Positions 17,761-26,000 of a stretch of DNA of 64,000 nt are shown piece by piece (position 1 is the stretch's first letter; every line of letters begins with the position of its first letter). Under the pieces are notes generated by a model. That model worked only from the letters and a program-made list of their open reading frames with translations. It was not told where the DNA came from and made no database searches. A program made the translations under genes and the position numbers. Source of the DNA: Micropruina sp. (GTDB lineage Bacteria; Actinomycetota; Actinomycetes; Propionibacteriales; Propionibacteriaceae); contig JADJTO010000004.1 in the NCBI GenBank assembly GCA_016711105.1, forward strand, positions 248,001-312,000, read 5' to 3'.

Positions 17761-18108
17761 TCAGCCGCCCAGCCCGCCGAAGCGCTCGAATCCACCCGGG
17801 ATCATCGGCCCGTTGTTACAGGGACCGCAGGTGCATTCGTTGACGCAGACGGCGCAGGCCCGACAGACACTGCAGGTGGTGCACACGGTGCAGCGCCAAC
17901 ACAGGCGTGGCTTGAAGCATTCGTTGATGCCGCAGTTCTCGCCCCAATCGGCGGCGATCACATCGCGTACCTTGACGAAGGCCTGCAGTTCCTCGGCAGT
18001 GAGTGCCGAGGCTGCAGGGGCGGAAGCGGCCGCGGCCGCTCCTTGGAGTTTGAGTTCAAGTTCTTCGATGCGTCCTTTCAGTGCATCGAACTCTTCCTGG
18101 CTGGCCAT
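17761..18108 (-). CDS. Cys-rich TOMM/RiPP precursor peptide (candidate)
   Basis: A 115-residue protein, ATG at 18108 with GGAGG at 18113-18117. Residues 5-22 form a heptad-like amphipathic helix (FDALKGRIEELELKLQ), 24-35 an Ala/Pro/Ser linker, 36-57 a second acidic helix (LTAEELQAFVKVRDVI), and 59-97 a region with 12 cysteines. Cys 70, 73, 76, 79, 82, 85 and 88 are spaced exactly three apart, with Thr/Ser between several of them; a Gly-rich tail (GGFERFGGLGG) follows. A leader plus a CxxCxxC core next to a YcaO fusion and a SagB dehydrogenase is the arrangement of thiazole/oxazole-modified peptides, for example heterocycloanthracin-like ones. Precursor status is inferred; a metal-binding Cys-rich protein is the alternative. 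Confidence 0.75.
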   Translation of the reverse strand: MASQEEFDALKGRIEELELKLQGAAAAASAPAASALTAEELQAFVKVRDVIAADWGENCGINECFKPRLCWRCTVCTTCSVCRACAVCVNECTCGPCNNGPMIPGGFERFGGLGG

Positions 18109-18350
18109 CTCGCCTCCAAAGGGTGTGGTGGGGCCGGCGTGCTCGCACCTGGGTGCGGTTGGTGCCGCCGGCAAAGCCGCTGCGGGGACGGCGTCAGCCT
18201 CAGGCTGTCACCGGGCCTCAATCGCCAACAAGGTGTCTCTATTACCTAGTCTCGCCCCACGGAGCGCGGCCACGCAGTGTCATTGTTCCTGGCTCCGATC
18301 GCCACCTACGACATCAGGCTCGAGCATGTGCACGTGGTGAGTAGGCGGCC
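18109..18350. promoter_or_regulatory. Leader/promoter region of the RiPP operon with a 13-bp palindrome
   Basis: These 242 bp separate the precursor from the MBL hydrolase gene on the same strand and must hold the RiPP promoter if it is independent. A perfect palindrome, CAGCCTCAGGCTG, lies at 18195-18207, about 90 bp upstream of the precursor ATG. A relatively AT-rich stretch on the minus strand (TAGGTAATAGAGAC, around 18235-18250) is a possible -10 region. I cannot define -35/-10 boxes with confidence. Confidence 0.35.
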
Positions 18351-19007
18351 TCACCAACCACGAGCCCACCACTCCGATAGCTGAGGACGTTCCGCGCCCA
18401 AGGTCGTCGGGAGCCCATGCCCGGGCAGCACCAGGGTGTCGTCGGGATACTTTGCGAACACACGATCTTCGAGGTCGCGCATCAGCGAGCGGAAGTCATC
18501 GGGGTTTGTCGTCCGCCCAGGACCGCCGGGGAAGAGCGAGTCGCCGGTGAACAGGTGCACTGGATGCCCGGCAACCTCGAGCGCCAACGCGATCGACCCT
18601 GGGGTGTGTCCGCGCAGTCCGACCGCCAGCAACTCGAAGCCGGCGAACGCGCCGACATCTCCGTCCTCCAAGGTGAAGTCCATCGGCACCTCGATCGACG
18701 AGGCGTCGTCGGTGCCACAGCACGTACGTGCTCCGGTGATCCGCTTCACCTCGGCCAGAGCCCGGACGTGGTCCCAATGCCCGTGGGTGGTCACGATCAC
18801 CCCCACGCGGGTCGGCGCGTCTGTTGTCACGTCACGAGCACCCGCCTCGATCAGCTGCCCGATCGCCGGGGCGTCAGCCGCCGCGTCGATCAGCACCTGG
18901 GCGCCGGACTCTGTGTGGGTGATCAGGTAGACGTTGTTCTGCATCGTCGACACCGACAGAACCCTGATCGACAAGGACCCGAGCCGAACCAACGCCTGGT
19001 CACTCAT
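18351..19007 (-). CDS. MBL-fold (glyoxalase II-like) hydrolase
   Basis: A 218-residue metallo-beta-lactamase-fold hydrolase. The metal-binding motif THGHWDH is intact, with later ligands in GHTPGS, FTGDSLFPGG and the final LPGHG. Such proteins hydrolyse thioesters or related small substrates; the size and motif set resemble glyoxalase II-like enzymes. The ATG at 19007 is used because the conserved sequence begins right after it; upstream in-frame codons overlap the promoter of the divergent gene. It is divergent from the mycothiol-dependent formaldehyde dehydrogenase, whose operon contains another MBL enzyme, so a related thiol-conjugate role is possible but not shown. Confidence 0.85.
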   Translation of the reverse strand: MSDQALVRLGSLSIRVLSVSTMQNNVYLITHTESGAQVLIDAAADAPAIGQLIEAGARDVTTDAPTRVGVIVTTHGHWDHVRALAEVKRITGARTCCGTDDASSIEVPMDFTLEDGDVGAFAGFELLAVGLRGHTPGSIALALEVAGHPVHLFTGDSLFPGGPGRTTNPDDFRSLMRDLEDRVFAKYPDDTLVLPGHGLPTTLGAERPQLSEWWARGW

Positions 19008-19093
19008 CCTGCGACGATAGCCTGAGCTTCGTTTGACGAAGGCCGCACTCTTCGCCAAAGTTCGAGGTTAGTCTCACAAAGAGGAGTCCGCAG

Positions 19094-20176
19094 GTGCAAC
19101 AGGTCAAAGGTGTGATCGCCCGCAGCAAGGGCGCCGAGGTCGAGTTGGTCACCATCAACGTTCCCGATCCCGGGCCGGGCGAAGCGGTGGTCGCGATTCA
19201 GGCCTGCGGCGTCTGTCACACCGATCTGCACTACCGCGAGGGCGGCATCGGCGATGCGTACCCCTACTTGCTGGGCCACGAAGCGGCCGGCATCGTTGAG
19301 GCCGTGGGCCCCGAGGTCCGCGATCTGGCCCCGGGCGACTTCGTCATCCTCAACTGGCGCGCCGTGTGTGGCACCTGCCGCTCGTGTCGCCGTGGGCGTC
19401 CCTGGTACTGCTTCGCCACCTTCAATGCGACCCAGAAGATGACCCTGGAGGATGGCACCGAGCTTTCTCCCGCCCTGGGCATCGGGGCTTTCATCGAGAA
19501 GACCCTGGTTGCCGCCGGTCAGTGCACCAAAGTCGATCCGGCCACCCGTCCGGCCGCAGCTGGGCTACTCGGCTGCGGGGTCATGGCTGGTTTGGGCGCG
19601 GCCCTCAACACCGGCAACGTGGGTCGGGGTGACTCTGTCGCCGTGATCGGCTGCGGTGGCGTCGGGGCGGCGGCGATCGCAGGGGCCCGACTGGCCGGAG
19701 CCTCGAGAATCATCGCCGTGGACCTCGATGATCGCAAGCTTGAGACCGCCCGCACCCTTGGCGCGACGCACACGGTCAATTCCCGAAACGCCGACGCGGT
19801 CACAGCAATTCAGGCCCTGACCGACGGCAACGGCGCGGACGTGGTGATCGACGCCGTGGGTGCTCCCGAGACCTGGAAGCAGGCCTTCTATGCGCGGGAT
19901 CTGGCAGGCACCGTGGTTCTCGTCGGCGTACCCACGCCGAGCATGCAGCTGGAGATCCCACTGCTGGACGTCTTCGGTCGCGGCGGGTCGCTCAAGTCGT
20001 CCTGGTACGGCGATTGTCTTCCCTCGCGTGATTTCCCGATGCTGACCGACCTTTATCTGCAGGGTCGCCTGCCCCTGGATGCCTTCGTCTCCGAAGAAAT
20101 CTCTCTGGACGAGGTCGAGGCGGCCTTCACCCGGATGCACCACGGCGACGTGCTGCGCTCGGTCGTGGTGCTCTGA
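19094..20176 (+). CDS. mscR: S-(hydroxymethyl)mycothiol dehydrogenase / zinc class III-type alcohol dehydrogenase
   Basis: A 360-residue zinc-dependent medium-chain dehydrogenase. Catalytic zinc ligands occur in CGVCHTD and GHEAAG; four structural-zinc cysteines are in CGTCRSCRRGRPWYC; the NAD-binding loop is GCGGVGAAAIAGA followed by the acidic VDLDDRK. Overall sequence and the N-terminus match actinobacterial mycothiol-dependent formaldehyde dehydrogenase (MscR/AdhE2/FadH), which oxidises the formaldehyde-mycothiol adduct to S-formylmycothiol. A GTG start at 19094 follows GAGGAG. The next gene overlaps its stop (TGATG), the same mscR-MBL pairing known from mycobacteria (Rv2259-Rv2260), which supports the assignment and implies mycothiol as the cell thiol. 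Confidence 0.9.
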   Translation: MQQVKGVIARSKGAEVELVTINVPDPGPGEAVVAIQACGVCHTDLHYREGGIGDAYPYLLGHEAAGIVEAVGPEVRDLAPGDFVILNWRAVCGTCRSCRRGRPWYCFATFNATQKMTLEDGTELSPALGIGAFIEKTLVAAGQCTKVDPATRPAAAGLLGCGVMAGLGAALNTGNVGRGDSVAVIGCGGVGAAAIAGARLAGASRIIAVDLDDRKLETARTLGATHTVNSRNADAVTAIQALTDGNGADVVIDAVGAPETWKQAFYARDLAGTVVLVGVPTPSMQLEIPLLDVFGRGGSLKSSWYGDCLPSRDFPMLTDLYLQGRLPLDAFVSEEISLDEVEAAFTRMHHGDVLRSVVVL

Positions 20177-20814
20177 TGGTGGTCCGGATCGATCACGCCG
20201 TGACCTCGGGCACCTTCAGCCTGGACGGCCAGACCTTTGAGGTCGACAACAACGTCTGGGTCGTCGGCAACGACCGCGAATGCGTCGTCATCGACGCTCC
20301 CCATGACCCGGTGGCGATCGTGAAGTTGATCGACGGACGCCACGTGCAGGCGATCATCTGCACTCATGCGCACGACGATCATGTGCGCTTCGCCCCATCA
20401 TTGGCCTACGCCACGGGGGCACCCATCATGCTGCACCCTGACGACCTGCCGGTCTGGAAGCTCACTCACCGGCGGCTCCCGAGCGCGTGGCTGACCCAGG
20501 GGCAGGTGTTCAACGTCGGTGGGACAACCCTGCAGGTGATCCACACCCCGGGGCACTCCCCGGGCGCCATCTGCCTGTACGCGCCGGAAGCCAACACCGT
20601 CTTCACCGGCGACACCCTCTTCCAGGGTGGACCGGGGGCGACCGGACGCTCTTTCAGCGACTACGACATCATCGTCCACTCGATCCGGACCAAGCTGTTC
20701 ACGCTGCCGGATCAGACCGTGGTGAAGACCGGTCACGGCAGTGACACGACGATCGGCGCCGAGCGAGCCAGTCTAGGCGAGGGCCGCGGCCGCGTACCGC
20801 CTCAACCTCAGTAG
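20176..20814 (+). CDS. MBL-fold hydrolase coupled to mscR
   Basis: A 212-residue metallo-beta-lactamase-fold protein with the ligand motif THAHDDH and later ligands in HTPGHSPG, FTGDTLFQGG and KTGHG. Its ATG overlaps the mscR stop, and the pairing is conserved in mycobacteria. It probably acts on the S-formylmycothiol product or another mycothiol thioester (inference from context; not demonstrated by sequence). The last 15 or so residues (GEGRGRVPPQPQ) do not look like the usual family end, so a one-base error near 20775-20785 is possible. It converges with trpS. Confidence 0.88.
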   Translation: MVVRIDHAVTSGTFSLDGQTFEVDNNVWVVGNDRECVVIDAPHDPVAIVKLIDGRHVQAIICTHAHDDHVRFAPSLAYATGAPIMLHPDDLPVWKLTHRRLPSAWLTQGQVFNVGGTTLQVIHTPGHSPGAICLYAPEANTVFTGDTLFQGGPGATGRSFSDYDIIVHSIRTKLFTLPDQTVVKTGHGSDTTIGAERASLGEGRGRVPPQPQ

Positions 20815-21937
20815 GTCATCCCCATCGCCTGCCGGACCTCAGCCAGGGTCGCCTCGGCGATCTCGTTCGCCCGAGCGTTGCCGGTACGAAGCACGTCGAG
20901 CAGGTGGTCCTGCTCGACGAGGAGGGCGCTGCGGCGGGCCCGGATCGGTGCGAACTTCTCGTTCACGGCCTCGGTGACCAGCTTCTTCAGCCGCCACCGC
21001 CGCCGTGCCCGATCTCCTCGGCGATCTGCTCCGGGTCGCCGTCGGTGCACAGGGCGGCGAGCATCAACAGGTTCGACACCTCCGGCCGGTTGATCGGATC
21101 GTAGGTGATCTGCCGATTCGAGTCGGTGACGGCCTTGCGGATCAGCTTGGCGGTGGTGTCTGCGTCCATCCCCAGATCGATCACGTTGCCCTTGGACTTG
21201 CTCATCTTCGTCCCGTCCAGGCCCAGCACCGTGGGCGCCTTGGACAGCAGCGCTTCGGCTTGGGGAAAGACCGGCTCGGACGGGTTTGCCCGGCCGTAAC
21301 GCTCGTCGAAGCGCCGCGCCACCACCCGGGTCTGCTCCAGGTGCGGCAGCTGATCCTTGCCGACCGGCACCAGGTTCGCCTTGCAGAAGAGGATGTCAGC
21401 GGCCTGGTGCACCGGGTAGGTGAGCAGCAAGCCCGACATCGGACGGTCCCCCGTGGCCTCCAAATCGGCCTTGACCGTCGGGTTGCGGCGCAGTTCCGCA
21501 TCGGTGACCAAGGAAAGGAAGGGCAGAAGCAGCTGATTCAGGGCCGGCACAGCCGAGTGCGCGTAGATCGTGCTCCGGGACGGGTCGATCCCGATGGCAA
21601 GGTAGTCCGCGACCATGTTGATCGCGCGCTCTCGGATCGGGCCGGTCCCGTCACGGTCGGTGATCACCTGGTAGTCGGCGATCAGAATGATCGTTTCCAC
21701 GCCCGCATCCTGCAGCCGGACCCGATTGGCCAAGGAACCGAAGTAGTGCCCGATGTGCAGCGCCCCGGTGGGTCGATCCCCGGTCATGATCCGGAAACGC
21801 GACGGGTCAGCGACGATGGCGGCCTCGATTTCGGCGCTGCGCGCTTCGGTGCGACGCAGCGACACATCGGAGGTGGAGGCGGCCAGTTGGTCGCCGGCGT
21901 CGATCATCTCGGTCATCAGTTCATCCTCTGGTTGCAT
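20808..21937 (-). CDS. trpS: Tryptophanyl-tRNA synthetase (frame broken by one base)
   Basis: Class Ic aminoacyl-tRNA synthetase charging tRNA-Trp, about 376 residues. The HIGH motif is GALHIGHYFGS and KMSKS is TKMSKSKGN. The main frame runs from ATG 21937 to about 20994 (AEEIGHGGGG), where a base is missing; the adjoining frame continues with LKKLVTEAVNEKF and ends with the typical NARANEIAEATLAEVRQAM. The break lies in the GGCGGCGG-rich stretch near 20994-21007. A perfect hairpin at 21962-21984 precedes the gene. The N-terminal 35 residues before the conserved core are longer than usual, so an internal start such as the Met in LMTEM is possible. Confidence 0.9.
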
Positions 21938-21961
21938 TCCGACCCGGCACCCGGCATGGCA

Positions 21962-21984
21962 AACGGCCGTCTCAGACGGCCGTT
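21962..21984 (-). terminator. Perfect inverted repeat between the PHP gene and trpS
   Basis: AACGGCCGTCT, one central base, then AGACGGCCGTT: a perfect 11-bp-arm hairpin 25 bp upstream of the trpS ATG and 85 bp after the PHP-gene stop. There is no strong T tract on the minus strand. It could be a terminator for the PHP gene, a leader structure for trpS, or an operator. Confidence 0.5.
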
Positions 21985-22069
21985 GATCGGGCGCGACCTG
22001 CTAGCGGCGCTGGGGCCGATATACCCAGCACGATATCAACCCGACGAGTTCGGGCGCGAAAAGGAAGGG

Positions 22070-22933
22070 TCAGGGAGTGTGACCACCCCGGGCTCGGACG
22101 CGTCGCACCAACTCCGCGTAGACGTCCTCGCTGGTGGTGTTGCAGGCGAGTTCGTGGCCCACTTTGCCCAAGCCGTGGTGGTCGGAGGACCCGGTGGCCA
22201 ACAGGCCCAGGCGATTCGCCCACGTCCTCAGTTCTTGCCGGGTCTCATCGTCGTGGTCGGGGTGATCGACCTCGACACCTTCGAGCCGGTACTCCATGGT
22301 CAACTCCTGCAGCACCGGGGTGGTGAGCACCGACTTGCGGCCTCGGCCCCACGGGTGGGCGAGGACGGGTACCCCGAGGGCCTTCCGGACAAGTTCGATC
22401 CCGCGCCGAATGTCGCAGGAGTAGCGGTTCGAGTAGCCCGGCCCTCCGTCGTAGAGGAAGCGGTCGAACGCCTCCTGGCGGTCTTTCACATAGCCGGCAG
22501 CCACCATGGCGTCCGCCACGTGCGGACGGCCCACCGAGGGGCTGGCGCCGACTTGGTACATCACGGCCTGCTCGCTCAGCGGCATCCCGAGGGCGGTCAG
22601 CTTGGCCAGCATGTCCGGGAGGCGGCCGGTCCGCCCGACCCGCACCTTGGCCAACTCGTCGAGAAGCGGCTCGTAGTGCGGATCGCAGCCGTACCCGAGG
22701 AGGTGAACACTGAGCCCGTCACGCTGGCAGGAGATCTCGATACCCGACAGCACGGTCACGCCGGTGCCCACGGCCGCCGCACTGGCCTCGCGCAAGCCAT
22801 CGAAGGTGTCGTGATCGGTCAGCCCAATCACGGCGACGCCTTCGGCCGCGGCCTTGCGGACCAGCCGGGTAGGCGTGTCCGTGCCATCGGACACGCTGCT
22901 GTGGGTGTGTAAGTCGATCAGCATGGACGCCAT
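22070..22933 (-). CDS. PHP-domain phosphoesterase (YciV/RNase AM-like)
   Basis: A 287-residue PHP-fold metal-dependent phosphoesterase. Metal ligands are visible in DLHTHSSVSDG, GLTDHDT, SGIEIS, the ALGVPVLAHP motif and SSDHHG. It belongs to the single-domain family exemplified by YciV/TrpH (3',5'-nucleoside bisphosphate phosphatase or 5'-3' exoribonuclease activity on short RNA); the exact substrate cannot be read from sequence. In proteobacteria the family is often next to trp genes; here it precedes trpS on the same strand, which may be coincidence. The ATG at 22933 yields MASMLIDLHTH; the internal ATG at 22924 is an equally good start. Confidence 0.88.
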   Translation of the reverse strand: MASMLIDLHTHSSVSDGTDTPTRLVRKAAAEGVAVIGLTDHDTFDGLREASAAAVGTGVTVLSGIEISCQRDGLSVHLLGYGCDPHYEPLLDELAKVRVGRTGRLPDMLAKLTALGMPLSEQAVMYQVGASPSVGRPHVADAMVAAGYVKDRQEAFDRFLYDGGPGYSNRYSCDIRRGIELVRKALGVPVLAHPWGRGRKSVLTTPVLQELTMEYRLEGVEVDHPDHDDETRQELRTWANRLGLLATGSSDHHGLGKVGHELACNTTSEDVYAELVRRVRARGGHTP

Positions 22934-23025
22934 CCTGCCATTGCCGATTGACCCTCCAGACCGCGACCCACCCGAGAACTCCCGCCGACGAGTTGCCCTA
23001 CCGGCGCCGCAACCGGGTGGGAGCG

Positions 23026-26000
23026 CTACATCAACAGTGAACGCACCATCCGGACGCCCACGCTAAGCCGGGCCACATCGGGTGCTTCACTGATCTGACG
23101 CAGGATGGCCGCCTTGCCCTGGACAGCGGGGTTGCGAGCCAGCCAGGCCTCCACGACTGCGGTGGCGGAGGCGTCCGAGTCCGCGGCGGCGAGCACGGAC
23201 GCGGTCAGTTCTCCGTGCACCCACAACAGGTCGTCGCGCAAAGCCGCCCGCGCCATCGTGTCCCACTTGGACAACTGCGACATGGAGATGATCGCCTCCA
23301 ACAGCAAGTCCAGGCTGAGTGCCTCCGACAACCGGAAATAAGTGTCCGCCACGCGGTGCAGGTCTATTCCGAGCCGCTGGGCGATGTCCACGATGGTCAG
23401 GGCGAAGTGGGCATAGCTGTCGTGGGTCAACTCCTGGGCCAACGCCTCGCCGACTCCCAGCCCCATCCAGCGCTGGCGCGCCTGGCTGGCCCGAGCGTGC
23501 TCCCGGGAGGTCACCAGCTGCGGCAGGTCGGCCCGCAGCGCTGCCACGCCCTCGGTGAACTGGGCGATCGCGCCGAGGATGTCCAACGGCGGCTTCCGGT
23601 TGGCCAGCAGCCAGCGGGTCACCCGCTCCACCATGCGGCGCAACGCCATCCGCAGTTCGGTCACCACCTCGGCGTCCAGATCGCCCCGCGACAACGACAC
23701 CTCCGAGCGTCCGACGGCGAAGATCGATCGGGCAGCCAACTGGGCCCGAATCACCTCCGACACCGAGGCTCCGGTCTCGGACGACAACCGGTGGTAGGCC
23801 GTGATGCCTTGGGAGTTGACGAAGCGGTTCACCGCCACGGTGGTGATGATTTCGCGAGCCAGACGATGCCTCGGCATGTCGGTGGCGAAGCGCTCTGCCA
23901 GCAACCTGGGGAAGTACTGAATCAGTCGATCCGCCAGGTAGGGGTCTTCGGGAAGCGAACTGGCCAGCACCAGATCCTTCAGGTAGATCTTGGTGTAGGC
24001 GAGCAGGGTCGAGAGCTCGGGACGGGTCAGGCCCCGGTGCTCAGCGATCCGGGCGGCGACCTCTGCGCTGGACGGCAAGTACTCCAACTGCCGATCGAGG
24101 TAGCCGGCCGCCTCCAGCGACTGCATCCAGCCCTCGTGGGCTCCCGCCATGTCGGCGGCACGCTGCATCGAGTTGGCCAGCGCCAGGTTCTGCTCCACGT
24201 TATGGCTCAGCACCAACCGCGCCACGTCGTCGGTCATCGAGGCCAGCAGTTCGTTGCGCTCCTGGGTTCCCAACCGTCCGGCCGCGATCTGGTCGGCGAG
24301 CAGGATCTTGATGTTCACCTCGTGATCAGAGGTGTCCACGCCGGCGGAGTTGTCGATGAAATCGGTGTTCACTCGTCCGCCACGCAGCGCGTACTCGACC
24401 CGACCGCGCTGGGTCCAGCCCAGGTTGCCGCCCTCGCCGGCACATTGCGCTCGGACCTCACCGCCGTTCACCCGAACCGAATCGTTGGCCTTATCGCCGA
24501 CCTCGGCATGTGTCTCGGTGGACGCCTTGACGTACGTGCCGATACCGCCGTTCCAGAGCAGGTCGACGGGTGCCTGAAGCAGTGCATGAATCAACTCCGC
24601 CGGGGTCATCGAGGTGACGTCGGCGTCAATGCCGATCACCTCGCGGACCCGCGGGCTGATCGGGATCGCCTTCAGCGACCGACTGAACACGCCGCCCCCA
24701 GGCGAGATCAGGACGGGGTCGTAGTCGGCCCAGGTGGATCGGGGTAGCGAGAACAGGCGTTGGCGTTCGGCGAAGCTGAGCGCTGGATCGGGGTCGGGAT
24801 CGAGGAACACATGCAGGTGGTTGAAGGCGGCGACCAACTGAGTGTGCTCGCTGAGTAACATCCCGTTGCCGAAGACATCGCCGGCCATGTCACCGATCCC
24901 GACACAAGTGAAGTCCTGGGCCTGGCAGTCTCGTCCCATCTCCACGAAGTGCCGTTTCACCGACTCCCAGGCGCCCTTGGCGGTGATCCCCATCCCCTTG
25001 TGGTCGTAACCTGCCGAACCACCGGACGCAAAAGCATCACCCAGCCAGTGCCCGCGCTCCAGAGAGATCCGATTCGCGAGGTCAGAGAACGTTGCGGTGC
25101 CCTTGTCCGCCGCGACCACCAGGTACGGGTCGTCGGCGTCGTAGCGGATGACGCCTGCCGGTGGCACCACCTCCCCGGCCACGATGTTGTCGGTCAGGGT
25201 CAGCAAGGCGTTGATGAAGATCTGATAGCACGCGATTCCCTCGGCCTGCCAGGCTGCCCGATCCACCGCCGGGTCGGCTAGTCGCTGCGGCACGAACCCG
25301 CCCTTGGCGCCCACCGGAACGATCACGGTGTTCTTCACCATCTGGGCCTTGACCAGGCCCAACACCTCGGTTCTGAAGTCTTCCTTGCGATCAGACCAGC
25401 GCAACCCGCCGCGGGCCACCTTGCCGAAGCGAAGATGGACGCCATGGACCCGCGGGCTGTAGACGAAGATCTCGAACATCGGGCGGGGTTCGGGCAGCAA
25501 CGCGAGCTCGCGCGGCCGCAGCTTGAATGCCAGCGCCGGCACCTCCCCGGCGAAGGCGTTCGTCCTCACCATCGCCCTGAGCACGGCCACGAACATGCGC
25601 AGGATCCGGTCCTGATCGAGGCTCGCCACCTCGGCCAAGCGGGCCTCAATGCCGGCCAGCGCCGCCTGGAAGCTGTCGTGGCGGTCACTGTCAGCGGGGT
25701 AGCGCAGGTCTGGGTCGAAGGCGATCTCGAACGCACGGACAAGCGCAGCCGCGATCGGAGCGTTCTCGTTCAGCGCCCCGGCGATATAGGGCTGACTGAA
25801 CGGCACCCCTGCCTGCTGCAGGTAGCGCGACATGCCACGCAGCCAGCTGACCTGGCGCCAGGTCAGCCCAGCGCTCATGATCAGGCGGTTCAACCGTCCC
25901 GATTCGGCCTTGCCCCGATAACTGGCATCAAAAGCCTCAATGAACCGCTGCTGGGCCGCGGGATCCCAACCGCCCAACGCTTGCTTCCCACCGGGAATCG

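Noticed and set aside
21005..22912. Plus-strand open frame of over 600 codons opposite trpS and the PHP gene
   Set aside because: Antisense shadow crossing two recognisable genes and their intergenic hairpin.
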